In this document: positions 48,377 through 54,835 of the stretch, one piece after another
How the letters are laid out: every line of letters starts with the position of its first letter
How positions within the stretch are numbered: the first letter of the stretch is position 1
DNA from: Candidatus Pelagibacter sp.
GTDB lineage: Bacteria; Pseudomonadota; Alphaproteobacteria; Pelagibacterales; Pelagibacteraceae
Length of the DNA stretch: 54,900 nt
Assembly (NCBI GenBank): GCA_028097945.1
Contig: JAOHFJ010000004.1
Location: forward strand, 1 to 54,900
Direction of reading: 5' to 3'
Made by a program: the position numbers and the translations under genes
The notes under the pieces: model-generated
Seen by the model: the letters and a program-made list of their open reading frames with translations, nothing else
Database searches by the model: none
What the model was told of the DNA's origin: nothing

Positions 48377-49285
48377 ATGAAGTTTTCTAGATCAATCATA
48401 ACAGGTGGCGCTGGATTCATTGGTAGTAATTTGACAGACCACTTAGTCAGAATTGGCCATAAAGTAATTATTTTAGATAATTTTGTATCAGGAAAGAAAT
48501 CTAACTTGTCTCATCATAAAAAAAAAAATGTAAAAATTATTAAAACAGATATATCTAAAAGTAAAATCTTAGATCAGTATTTTAAAGGAGCTGATTATGT
48601 TTTTCATTTAGCTGGACTTGCAGAAATTATTCCAAGTATTAAAAATCCAAAAAAATATTTTTTAAATAACGTACTTGGTACGGTAAATGTACTTGAGGCT
48701 GCAAAAAAAGTTAAAATAAAAAAATTTATATATGCTGCATCTTCAAGCTGTTATGGAACACCAAAAAAAATTCCGACCTCAGAAAAAGAAAAAATTGATT
48801 TAAAGCACCCCTATGCATTAACGAAATTTATGGGTGAAGAACTAGTCATGAAATACTCTTCATTATTTAATATGCCAAATCTATCTTTTAGATTTTTCAA
48901 TGTATATGGACCTAGGCTTAATACTTCAAGTCAATATAGCGCTGTTATGGGAAATTTTTTTTCACAGAAAAAAAATAAAAAACCTTTAACAGTAGTAGGT
49001 AATGGTAAACAAACTAGAGATTTTATTCATGTTGATGATTTAGCTAATGCATTTATTAGAGTTATAAAAAGCAAATCTATTAAAAAAATTTATAATTTAG
49101 GTTCTGGCAAAAAAACTTCAATAAATACTATCGCTAAAATTTTTGGAGGCAAAAGAAAGTTCATTCCATTTAGACCAGGTGAACCAAAGCATTCGCTAGC
49201 TAATATTTCTAAATTAAAAAAAGATATAAATTGGAAGCCAAAGATTTCTATCGAAGAAGGAATTAAAAAATTGTTACAAAGTTAA
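48377..49285 (+). CDS. NAD-dependent UDP-sugar 4-epimerase-like protein
   Basis: This is an extended SDR of 302 residues with TGGAGFIGSN (9-18), the serines of the active site at 122-124 (ASSSCYG) and YALTK (Tyr146, Lys150). It resembles GalE/WbpP-type UDP-GlcNAc or UDP-GlcA epimerases, and is also near UDP-glucuronate decarboxylase families. It is 33 bases after the dehydrogenase gene and converges on the next glycosyltransferase with a four-base overlap. The combination with a nucleotide-sugar dehydrogenase is the usual pair for making UDP-uronic acids such as ManNAcA or GalNAcA. The exact product is not resolved. Confidence 0.85.
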   Translation: MKFSRSIITGGAGFIGSNLTDHLVRIGHKVIILDNFVSGKKSNLSHHKKKNVKIIKTDISKSKILDQYFKGADYVFHLAGLAEIIPSIKNPKKYFLNNVLGTVNVLEAAKKVKIKKFIYAASSSCYGTPKKIPTSEKEKIDLKHPYALTKFMGEELVMKYSSLFNMPNLSFRFFNVYGPRLNTSSQYSAVMGNFFSQKKNKKPLTVVGNGKQTRDFIHVDDLANAFIRVIKSKSIKKIYNLGSGKKTSINTIAKIFGGKRKFIPFRPGEPKHSLANISKLKKDINWKPKISIEEGIKKLLQS

Positions 49286-50322
49286 TTATTTTTAATAACA
49301 TTAGAAATTTGTTTGAACATATCCTCCTCTAGTGGAAATTTATTCTTATCTATTTCTTTTTGAATATCCGGATAATTTTGAATTATAAATTTTATTGTTT
49401 TTGCTAATGAGTCTATATTTCTTTCACAGACAAAAATTCCTTTCCTGCCTTTAATTATATGCTTTATATCTTTAAATATAAGCACCGGTCGCCTTCTAGC
49501 TAATGACTCGTCCACAACATAGGGTTGCCCTTCTGTATATGATGGTAGAATTAAAATATTATGATTATCGTATGCATTCATTAACTCCTTTCTATCTGAA
49601 ATATAACCAGGAAATAATATATTAGAATTATTTTCAATTATTGACTGAAACTTACTTTGTAAAGTTAGGTTTTTAACTTTTCCAATAATTGAAATTTCTA
49701 CATCCATTTTTAATTTCTTAAACATCTCAAGAAATTCAAAAATTCCTTTTTCTGGATTTACTCTAGATACATTTAAAAATTTTACTTTACTTAAATCAGG
49801 TTTTTTTAAATCTTGAAGCCATTCTTGATTTAGTGTTGAAGACTCAATTATATGACCATCATCTTTTTTATAAAGCCTTTCATGCAAGGCAATAACTGTA
49901 GCTTTTGATGTTACAATAGAATACATGAGATGATAAATCCAAACAGACCAAGAACCTATTATAAATTTCCATTCCTCATATCCACTACTGATTAGATAAA
50001 CGAATACTTTTTTCCTGAACAAAACTAAGAATAAAAAAGCTAAAAAAGTATATGGAGTAATGGTAATTATATAATATTTAGTATTTTTATTTTTAAAAGT
50101 AGATAATACATAATAAATAAATTGAATTATATTTGAAGCTATTTTTACATTTTTTAAATCAAGTTCATGATGTTCATCTATCTTTGATTTCCTAGCAATA
50201 TACTGTACATTGAAAAATCGATTTAAACCTTCAGGTAAAATCTTAAAGTTAAAATTTCTGCAAAAAAACTTTTCATTTTTTTCTGAAATCTTTTCATTGT
50301 TTAATACAACTAAATTGTCCAT
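49282..50322 (-). CDS. family 4-like glycosyltransferase
   Basis: This is a 346-residue GT-B enzyme. The C-terminal half contains LNVSRVNPEKGIFEFLEMF, the LPSYTEGQPYVVDESLARRRPVLI motif (with the Glu residues that contact the nucleotide sugar) and KGRKGIFV. The N-terminal half has hydrophobic stretches near 90-130 that may bind the membrane. It is the last gene of the second glycan island and lies 45 bases from tRNA-Ser in divergent orientation. Donor and acceptor are unknown. Confidence 0.78.
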   Translation of the reverse strand: MDNLVVLNNEKISEKNEKFFCRNFNFKILPEGLNRFFNVQYIARKSKIDEHHELDLKNVKIASNIIQFIYYVLSTFKNKNTKYYIITITPYTFLAFLFLVLFRKKVFVYLISSGYEEWKFIIGSWSVWIYHLMYSIVTSKATVIALHERLYKKDDGHIIESSTLNQEWLQDLKKPDLSKVKFLNVSRVNPEKGIFEFLEMFKKLKMDVEISIIGKVKNLTLQSKFQSIIENNSNILFPGYISDRKELMNAYDNHNILILPSYTEGQPYVVDESLARRRPVLIFKDIKHIIKGRKGIFVCERNIDSLAKTIKFIIQNYPDIQKEIDKNKFPLEEDMFKQISNVIKNN

Positions 50323-50367
50323 TCTTTTTTATAGACTATGTGTTATAAAAAAAAAGATCTATGTGAT

Positions 50368-50457
50368 GGAGAGGTGGCCGAGTGGTTGAAGGCGCACGCT
50401 TGGAAAGCGTGTAAACGGGAAACCGTTTCGAGGGTTCGAATCCCTCTCTCTCCGCCA
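50368..50457 (+). tRNA. tRNA-Ser (anticodon GGA)
   Basis: This is a 90-base class II tRNA. It has acceptor GGAGAGG/TCTCTCC with discriminator G, a D arm GGCCGAGTGGTTGAAGGC, an anticodon stem CACGC/GCGTG with loop TTGGAAA (anticodon GGA), a long variable arm around AACGGGAAACCGTT, a T arm with GTTCGAAT and an encoded CCA. It marks the end of the glycan island. Confidence 0.97.
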
Positions 50458-50492
50458 TTTTAAATTAGACTCAAATTGCACGCATATCTCCT

Positions 50493-50498
50493 TATAAT
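50493..50498 (+). promoter_or_regulatory. perfect TATAAT -10 element with C-rich discriminator
   Basis: A consensus TATAAT is followed at once by CCCCCAT. The best -35 (TTGCAC at 50476-50481) is only 11 bases away, so the -35 is weak or absent. If this is the promoter of the small membrane protein, transcription would start near 50504. A GC-rich discriminator is known as a feature of stringently controlled promoters; that is inference here. Confidence 0.5.
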
Positions 50499-50519
50499 CC
50501 CCCATAAAATGAGTTCATT

Positions 50520-50579
50520 ATGAGTCGTCAAGATCCTTTTATAGTGAGGGCAGACTCTCGAAATGATAAAAATGCGTAA
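50520..50579 (+). CDS. possible 19-residue leader peptide
   Basis: An ATG at 50520 opens 19 codons ending in TAA at 50577-50579, one base before the attenuator-like hairpin. The peptide is polar and unlike the neighbouring membrane proteins (MSRQDPFIV start, DKNA end). A weak GAG at 50511-50513 is the only ribosome-binding candidate. Its G+C looks higher than the surroundings. It lies between a consensus -10 and a terminator, as leader peptides do; it could also be chance. Confidence 0.3.
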   Translation: MSRQDPFIVRADSRNDKNA

Positions 50580-50580
50580 T

Positions 50581-50613
50581 TCAAAACGGATGTGATTCGT
50601 TTTGATTTTTTAT
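50581..50613 (+). terminator. intrinsic terminator/attenuator in the leader of the small membrane protein
   Basis: Arms 50581-50590 and 50596-50605 form a 10-bp stem (one G-U) around the loop TGTGA, followed by TTTTTT. It stands only 28 bases before the next gene's ATG. A downstream promoter has very little room, so it more likely interrupts the leader of that gene than ends an upstream unit. Confidence 0.75.
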
Positions 50614-50623
50614 TAATAAAAAA

Positions 50624-50630
50624 GGGGGAT
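50624..50630 (+). promoter_or_regulatory. strong ribosome-binding site GGGGGAT of the 71-residue protein
   Basis: A G5 run is rare in this AT-rich DNA and lies 5 bases before the ATG at 50634; it decides that start against an in-frame GTG at 50592. Its exact complement ATCCCCC lies upstream at 50497-50503, so the site could be masked in a long transcript. Confidence 0.7.
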
Positions 50631-50633
50631 AAC

Positions 50634-50849
50634 ATGAAAGCAATCTCAGGATTAACTTCAATGTTTGACAGCTTAACAAAAGTAGTAGTTTCATTACTTG
50701 CGTTAGGTATCGCTGTAAGCCTATTAGGTGGAAATGTTCCATTTGTAGGTGAAATAGCTGGTAACATTATTAGTTTAGTACAATCTTTAGGTGATGCAGG
50801 TATAGTTGGATTAATCGCAGCTATTATCATCCTAAACTTGTTTAAGTAA
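50634..50849 (+). CDS. 71-residue two-helix membrane protein A
   Basis: I do not recognise a named family. The 71 residues have a short amphipathic head (1-16), a first hydrophobic helix (about 17-32), a central amphipathic loop with GGNVPFVGEIAGN (32-44) and SLGDAG (51-56), a second helix (57-70) and a final Lys. It is homologous to the 78-residue protein encoded next: the pattern GxNVxFxG, then NxIxLxxxLGxxGIxxLI, is shared. The start is ATG 50634, set by the GGGGGAT site. The gene has a structured leader with an attenuator-like hairpin and its own terminator behind. The signals suggest high or tightly switched expression. Channel-, pilin- or holin-like roles are conceivable but not supported by a motif. 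Confidence 0.75.
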   Translation: MKAISGLTSMFDSLTKVVVSLLALGIAVSLLGGNVPFVGEIAGNIISLVQSLGDAGIVGLIAAIIILNLFK

Positions 50850-50858
50850 TAAACATCT

Positions 50859-50886
50859 AAAGCTACTTCCTTCGAATTAGCTTTTT
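50859..50886 (+). terminator. intrinsic terminator after membrane protein A
   Basis: The stem AAAGCTA (50859-50865) pairs with TAGCTTT (50878-50884), with an inner TTC/GAA stack, and is followed by a short T-run. It is 10 bases behind the stop of the 71-residue protein and separates it from the paralogous gene. Confidence 0.7.
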
Positions 50887-50890
50887 ATAC

Positions 50891-50920
50891 AGCCGCCCTA
50901 AGTTTATAATTAGGGCGGTT
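50891..50920 (+). promoter_or_regulatory. GC-rich leader hairpin before membrane protein B
   Basis: An 11-bp stem (core CCGCCCTAA 50893-50901 and TTAGGGCGG 50910-50918) with an 8-base loop stands 17 bases before the ATG at 50938. No T-run follows; an A7-GGA stretch with the ribosome-binding site comes next. It is therefore not an ordinary terminator and may protect the message or control translation. Confidence 0.6.
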
Positions 50921-50937
50921 AAAAAAAGGAAAAAAAT

Positions 50938-51174
50938 ATGCTTAATTGGGTTTCAACATTAACAAAATATTTAAACAAATTTTTAGAATTAGGTATACTA
51001 CTATTAGCCGTTTCGGTAATAGCAGAAATTGTATTTGGACCGAATGTAGCTTTTTTTGGTTCTCAAGTAACAAAAAATTTAATAAATTTGCTTAATGCTT
51101 TAGGTGAGCAAGGGATTGCGGCTTTAATAATAGTTTTTGCTGTAATTTTTGCGTACAGAAAAATATTAAAATAA
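50938..51174 (+). CDS. 78-residue two-helix membrane protein B (paralogue of A)
   Basis: This is the second member of the pair, 78 residues. An amphipathic head (MLNWVSTLTKYLNKF) leads to a first hydrophobic helix (about 17-34), the central GPNVAFFGSQVTKN (34-47) and LNALGEQG (52-59), a second helix (60-73) and a basic tail YRKILK. It aligns with protein A from the first helix to the end with one one-residue gap, sharing GxNVxFxG and NxIxLxxxLGxxGIxxLI. An AAGGA ribosome-binding site at 50926-50930 precedes the ATG. A likely topology is a hairpin with both ends on the same side. The function is unknown; because the two differ in charge at the ends, they could form a hetero-oligomer. Confidence 0.75.
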   Translation: MLNWVSTLTKYLNKFLELGILLLAVSVIAEIVFGPNVAFFGSQVTKNLINLLNALGEQGIAALIIVFAVIFAYRKILK

Positions 51175-51242
51175 TATTTTAATATCCACATACAACCTAA
51201 AAGAGTCTTAAACTAATATAACGAATCAGATAAATTAATTTT

Positions 51243-51274
51243 AAGGGCAGCGGAGGGAGACTGAAGCTGCCTTT
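51243..51274 (+). other. hairpin with purine-rich GGAGGGAGA loop, possible terminator or RNA element
   Basis: A 9-bp stem (AAGGGCAGC 51243-51251 and GCTGCCTTT 51266-51274, one G-U) encloses a 14-base loop starting GGAGGGAGA. It lies 68 bases behind protein B and 5 bases before the convergent stop of the NlpC/P60 gene. T-rich sequence follows but is interrupted, so it may be the terminator of the pair or part of a small RNA. Confidence 0.45.
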
Positions 51275-51279
51275 GCTAT

Positions 51280-52017
51280 TTAAACCCTTTTAATTCCAAT
51301 TACTTTTAATTTAGCAGTTTGCTCAATTCTTTTTATAGTTAGATTGATATCCATGATTACAGTTTTTTTCATTGGTCCATAAGCATGAATTAATTTTTTA
51401 TTTGATAAAGCAACGGCAACATGACCTTTCCAATAAATAATATCATTTTTTTTTATGTTTTTTAATTTAACATTTTTTCTAAAATATTTTACTTGATCCT
51501 TGGCATCTCTTGGGCAAAATTTATTATTAAAATTTAAAAAAACTTGTACAAGTGCTGAACAATCAATTCCTTTAAAGGATTTACCTCCCCATTTATATTT
51601 TATATTTTTAAAATAAGTTATTTTTCTAAAAGGATTTTTTTCCTTATAAGAAACGGGTTTAACTTCTTCTTTTTTTATCCACCCATTTGCAAATTTAAAA
51701 AATTTTAAATTTTTATCTATAACTTTTATTTTAGAGCCAAAAGTTATTTCATTCTTTTTAATTCTGTTAGAAAACTTAAAAATTTTTGCCTTCAAACAAC
51801 TTACCTTGTGACTTGGTTTTAAATAATTAGAGTATTTTTTATTTTTTATATATCCTATATAGTTATCTTCTTTAATTTTTACCTTAAGCCATTTTGTAGT
51901 TTTTTTAAAAATTGAAAAGCTATCTCCATATATCAACTGAGTTACAATTTCAGATTTAGTAGAAGGTTTATTATAAAGATTTATTACTGGATAAATATTA
52001 GTAAAATATTTAGTCAT
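51280..52017 (-). CDS. NlpC/P60 (C40) peptidase with SH3-like N-terminus
   Basis: This cysteine peptidase of 245 residues cuts peptidoglycan peptides (gamma-D-Glu-diaminopimelate type bonds in known members). Two bacterial SH3-like segments (about 5-65 and 72-122) come first, then the NlpC/P60 domain with catalytic Cys153 in GIDCSALVQ, His199 in KGHVAVAL and the third polar residue His211 in HAYGPM. No signal peptide is visible, so it probably acts in the cytoplasm on imported muropeptides. Its ATG overlaps the stop of the AmpG-like gene by eight bases. Together they look like a recycling pair for cell-wall peptides. Confidence 0.86.
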   Translation of the reverse strand: MTKYFTNIYPVINLYNKPSTKSEIVTQLIYGDSFSIFKKTTKWLKVKIKEDNYIGYIKNKKYSNYLKPSHKVSCLKAKIFKFSNRIKKNEITFGSKIKVIDKNLKFFKFANGWIKKEEVKPVSYKEKNPFRKITYFKNIKYKWGGKSFKGIDCSALVQVFLNFNNKFCPRDAKDQVKYFRKNVKLKNIKKNDIIYWKGHVAVALSNKKLIHAYGPMKKTVIMDINLTIKRIEQTAKLKVIGIKRV

Positions 52018-53383
52018 TTAGTCTTAGTTTGTCTTTAATCATGTAAAGAAAAATAAGAGATGGTATTACCATCACAGCAGTTATTATAAAGAAAATACCC
52101 CAATCTCCATTTAACCAATCAACTAAAGCTCCCGAAGAAGCTGCCAAGGTAGTTCTTCCAGCTGTCCCTATTGATGCAAGAAGCGCATATTGAGTTGCAG
52201 TATAAGTTCTATCTACTAGCATCGAAATAAAAGCTACGAAAGCGACAGTTGCAAATGCTGCAGCCATATCATCAAATATAACTGCAATAGCAAATAACAA
52301 TTCTGATTTCCCTGACCAGGCTAGTAAAGAAAATAAAAGGTTTGTAGAGGCCATTAATACTCCAGATACAAACATTGCTTTAATTACTCCAGAGCGAATC
52401 GCAAACAATCCTCCTAGTAAAGTAAAAATCACTGTTGTTACCCAACCCAATCCTTTAGAATATAAAGCTATATCAGATTTAGTAAATCCAATCTCTTTGT
52501 AAAAAATCACTGACATTCTTCCTAAAAAAGCTTCACCAATTTTAAAAAGAAAAACAAACCCTAAAATTGCTAAAGCAATTTTAAAACCATTTTTTTTAAA
52601 AAAACTCACCACTGGACCAATTACTGTACCGGTCACCCAAATAGCAGATTTTGATATGAAATTTGAAGAGCCTAATTTATCTTGAATCATTTTATCAGTC
52701 TGTCTCTGTCTTTCTGCTCTATCAATTGGTTGCGGCTCGTTAATAAACAAAAGGCCAATGTTACATGCTATGATTAATATGCCTAAAATTAAAAATGTGA
52801 TTTGCCAATAGTTTTCAAATCCCGCTTTTTGAAACAATTCTGCTGAATTAAGCGCAACAACGCCCCCTAATTTATATCCCGTCCACCATCCAACAACAGC
52901 TATTGCAGCTCCTGCCTGCATTGATTTACCTTCGTGCTCACCTATCTGTTCTATTCTTAATGCATCTACAGTAATATCTTGAGTAGCTGAAGCGATGGCT
53001 ATAATAAGTCCAATACTTATTACAAGAGCTAAATTTGTAGTTGGATTAATTAAGCTCCAGATTACTAAACAAAGTATAATCAAGGTTTGCATTGTGATAA
53101 TCCAACCCCGTCTATGTCCGACTTTTGCAGTAAGCCATGGAATTCTTACCCTGTCTATAATTGGAGCCCATAAATAATTAAAAGCGTAAACAGCAAAAAT
53201 TAATCCAGCCCATCCAATTGTGCTTCTACTTAATCCATCTTCTTTTAACCAGAGACTTAAGCTACTTCCAATAATTACCCAAGGAAAACCACTGATTGCC
53301 CCAAGTAATAAAATTTTGATCATTCTACGATCGAAATAAACTGAAAAAGTTTCTGCAAAAGTTTGTTTATTATTAATTTCCAT
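52010..53383 (-). CDS. ampG: AmpG-like MFS permease
   Basis: This is a 457-residue major-facilitator protein with about twelve helices. The opening LLLGAISGFPWVIIGSSLSLWLKEDG and the central RMSVIFYKEIGFTKSDIALYSK are characteristic of the AmpG/PAT group, which imports anhydromuropeptides (or acetyl-CoA in some eukaryotic relatives). Its stop overlaps the start of the NlpC/P60 gene, which supports the muropeptide assignment. The TrkH gene precedes it by three bases on the same strand. The symbol is given by family and context, not by proven transport. Confidence 0.82.
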   Translation of the reverse strand: MEINNKQTFAETFSVYFDRRMIKILLLGAISGFPWVIIGSSLSLWLKEDGLSRSTIGWAGLIFAVYAFNYLWAPIIDRVRIPWLTAKVGHRRGWIITMQTLIILCLVIWSLINPTTNLALVISIGLIIAIASATQDITVDALRIEQIGEHEGKSMQAGAAIAVVGWWTGYKLGGVVALNSAELFQKAGFENYWQITFLILGILIIACNIGLLFINEPQPIDRAERQRQTDKMIQDKLGSSNFISKSAIWVTGTVIGPVVSFFKKNGFKIALAILGFVFLFKIGEAFLGRMSVIFYKEIGFTKSDIALYSKGLGWVTTVIFTLLGGLFAIRSGVIKAMFVSGVLMASTNLLFSLLAWSGKSELLFAIAVIFDDMAAAFATVAFVAFISMLVDRTYTATQYALLASIGTAGRTTLAASSGALVDWLNGDWGIFFIITAVMVIPSLIFLYMIKDKLRLND

Positions 53384-53386
53384 AAA

Positions 53387-54835
53387 TTAGTTTCTCCAAA
53401 AAGATGGGAAGAAAAGAACTAAAACTGCAAAAAGTTCTAATCTTCCAAGCAACATTCCTGTTGCTAAAATCCATTTAGATAAATCTGGTAAACTTTTATA
53501 ATTTCCATCTGGTCCAATTATTTCACCTAATCCGGGTCCCACATTTGAAATCGAACTTGCTGCACCAGATATCGAAGTTACAAAATCTAATCCACTTATC
53601 GAAAGCAGCATAGCAATGATCAAAAATATAAACAAGAAAGAAAAAATAAAAATAATCACTGACCTTATAAAATCATCTGAAATTTTATGACTATTATATT
53701 TATTTATAATGACACTGTTAGGATAGATTAATTTTTTAACTTGATTTTTTAAAAAAATTAACAACATTTGCAGCCTAAAAATTTTGATTCCACATGCAGT
53801 TGATCCAGCGCACCCACCTATGAACATTAAAAATAAGAAAAAAATTAAAGAAAATTTTCCCCATAAACCAAAATCATCTGTTACATATCCCGTACCTGAT
53901 AAAATCGAAATTACATTAAATGAGGAAATCCTAATCTTATCAAATAAATTACTTTCATAATTTATGAATAATAAATATAAAAACATTATTGCTATTGATA
54001 ATGCCAATAAATAAATTAAACCTTTTATTTGAACATCTTGAAAGAAAATCTTTCTATTGCCTTGAGAAAATTTTAAATATGAGATGAAAGGTATGCTGCC
54101 TAAAATAATAAACAGGCTAGCAACTATTTCTATATTTGAATTTTTAAAAAAGCCGATCGAGTCATTATGAGTTGAAAAACCACCAGTTGCTATTGTTGTC
54201 ATTGCGTGGCAAATACTATCAAATATTGTCATTCCAAATATCCAGTAAAAAAAACCACAAAATAGAGTAAGAATCACATAAGTTGAAATTATAATAGCAG
54301 CTACCTCAATAGTTCTAGGCAAAATCTTCTCAGTGCTATCAGGACCTTCCATTTTGAAAAGTTGCATTCCACCTACTTTTAATAGCGGTAAAATTGTAAT
54401 AGCCATTACAACAATACCTATACCTCCCAACCATTGCATTATAGCTCTCCATAATAGAATACTTTTTGGGCTATTATCCAAATCTGAAATAATAGTGGCG
54501 CCCGTAGTCGTTATACCTGACATACTTTCAAAAAAAGCATCACTGAATGAAAATGTTTGATTAGATAACACAAAAGGTAGGCTTCCAAAAATTGCAACAG
54601 TTACCCAAGCAAGTGTCGAGAATAAAAAAGTTTGCCTTAGGTTTAATCTTAAATCCTTTTCAAGATTTGCTAATATGCATAAAATACCAATAAATATCGT
54701 TACAAAAGAGGATGAGATAAAGCTGTGGCTATTTTCTCCATATATAACTTGCATAGAATATGGAGCTAACATTGAAAGCCCCAACACGATGAGTAATACG
54801 CCGATTAAGAAAAAAACTGTTTTGTTACTAGCCAT
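53387..54835 (-). CDS. trkH: TrkH-family potassium uptake protein
   Basis: This is the membrane subunit of a Trk K+ uptake system, 482 residues. The four pore-forming P-loops are present in order: SGITTTGATII, ATGGFSTHND, SGTGYVTDDF and SNVGPGLGEII, each with the selectivity Gly. The C-terminal end (MLLGRLELFAVLVLFFPSFWRN) is the usual one for TrkH. The cytoplasmic partner trkA is not in the window. Its ATG at 54835 lies 65 bases from the window end, where its promoter would be. It is the first gene of the run TrkH, AmpG, NlpC/P60 on the minus strand. Confidence 0.94.
   Translation of the reverse strand: MASNKTVFFLIGVLLIVLGLSMLAPYSMQVIYGENSHSFISSSFVTIFIGILCILANLEKDLRLNLRQTFLFSTLAWVTVAIFGSLPFVLSNQTFSFSDAFFESMSGITTTGATIISDLDNSPKSILLWRAIMQWLGGIGIVVMAITILPLLKVGGMQLFKMEGPDSTEKILPRTIEVAAIIISTYVILTLFCGFFYWIFGMTIFDSICHAMTTIATGGFSTHNDSIGFFKNSNIEIVASLFIILGSIPFISYLKFSQGNRKIFFQDVQIKGLIYLLALSIAIMFLYLLFINYESNLFDKIRISSFNVISILSGTGYVTDDFGLWGKFSLIFFLFLMFIGGCAGSTACGIKIFRLQMLLIFLKNQVKKLIYPNSVIINKYNSHKISDDFIRSVIIFIFSFLFIFLIIAMLLSISGLDFVTSISGAASSISNVGPGLGEIIGPDGNYKSLPDLSKWILATGMLLGRLELFAVLVLFFPSFWRN

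Noticed and set aside
50505..50580. Hammerhead-like or known riboswitch core (GAAA after a helix) in the membrane-protein leader
   Set aside because: CGAAA follows the GACTC arm, but the required CUGAUGA strand is not present. No SAM-II, SAM-V, glycine or glutamine riboswitch consensus was recognised by eye.
50592..50633. In-frame GTG at 50592 extending membrane protein A to 85 residues
   Set aside because: The extension runs through the terminator hairpin and its T-run, while ATG 50634 has a GGGGGAT site at the right distance and aligns with the paralogue's start.
50528..50830. 100-codon frame on the minus strand over membrane protein A
   Set aside because: It is the reverse of a clear coding frame with matching paralogue; it has no ribosome-binding site and runs across the terminator.
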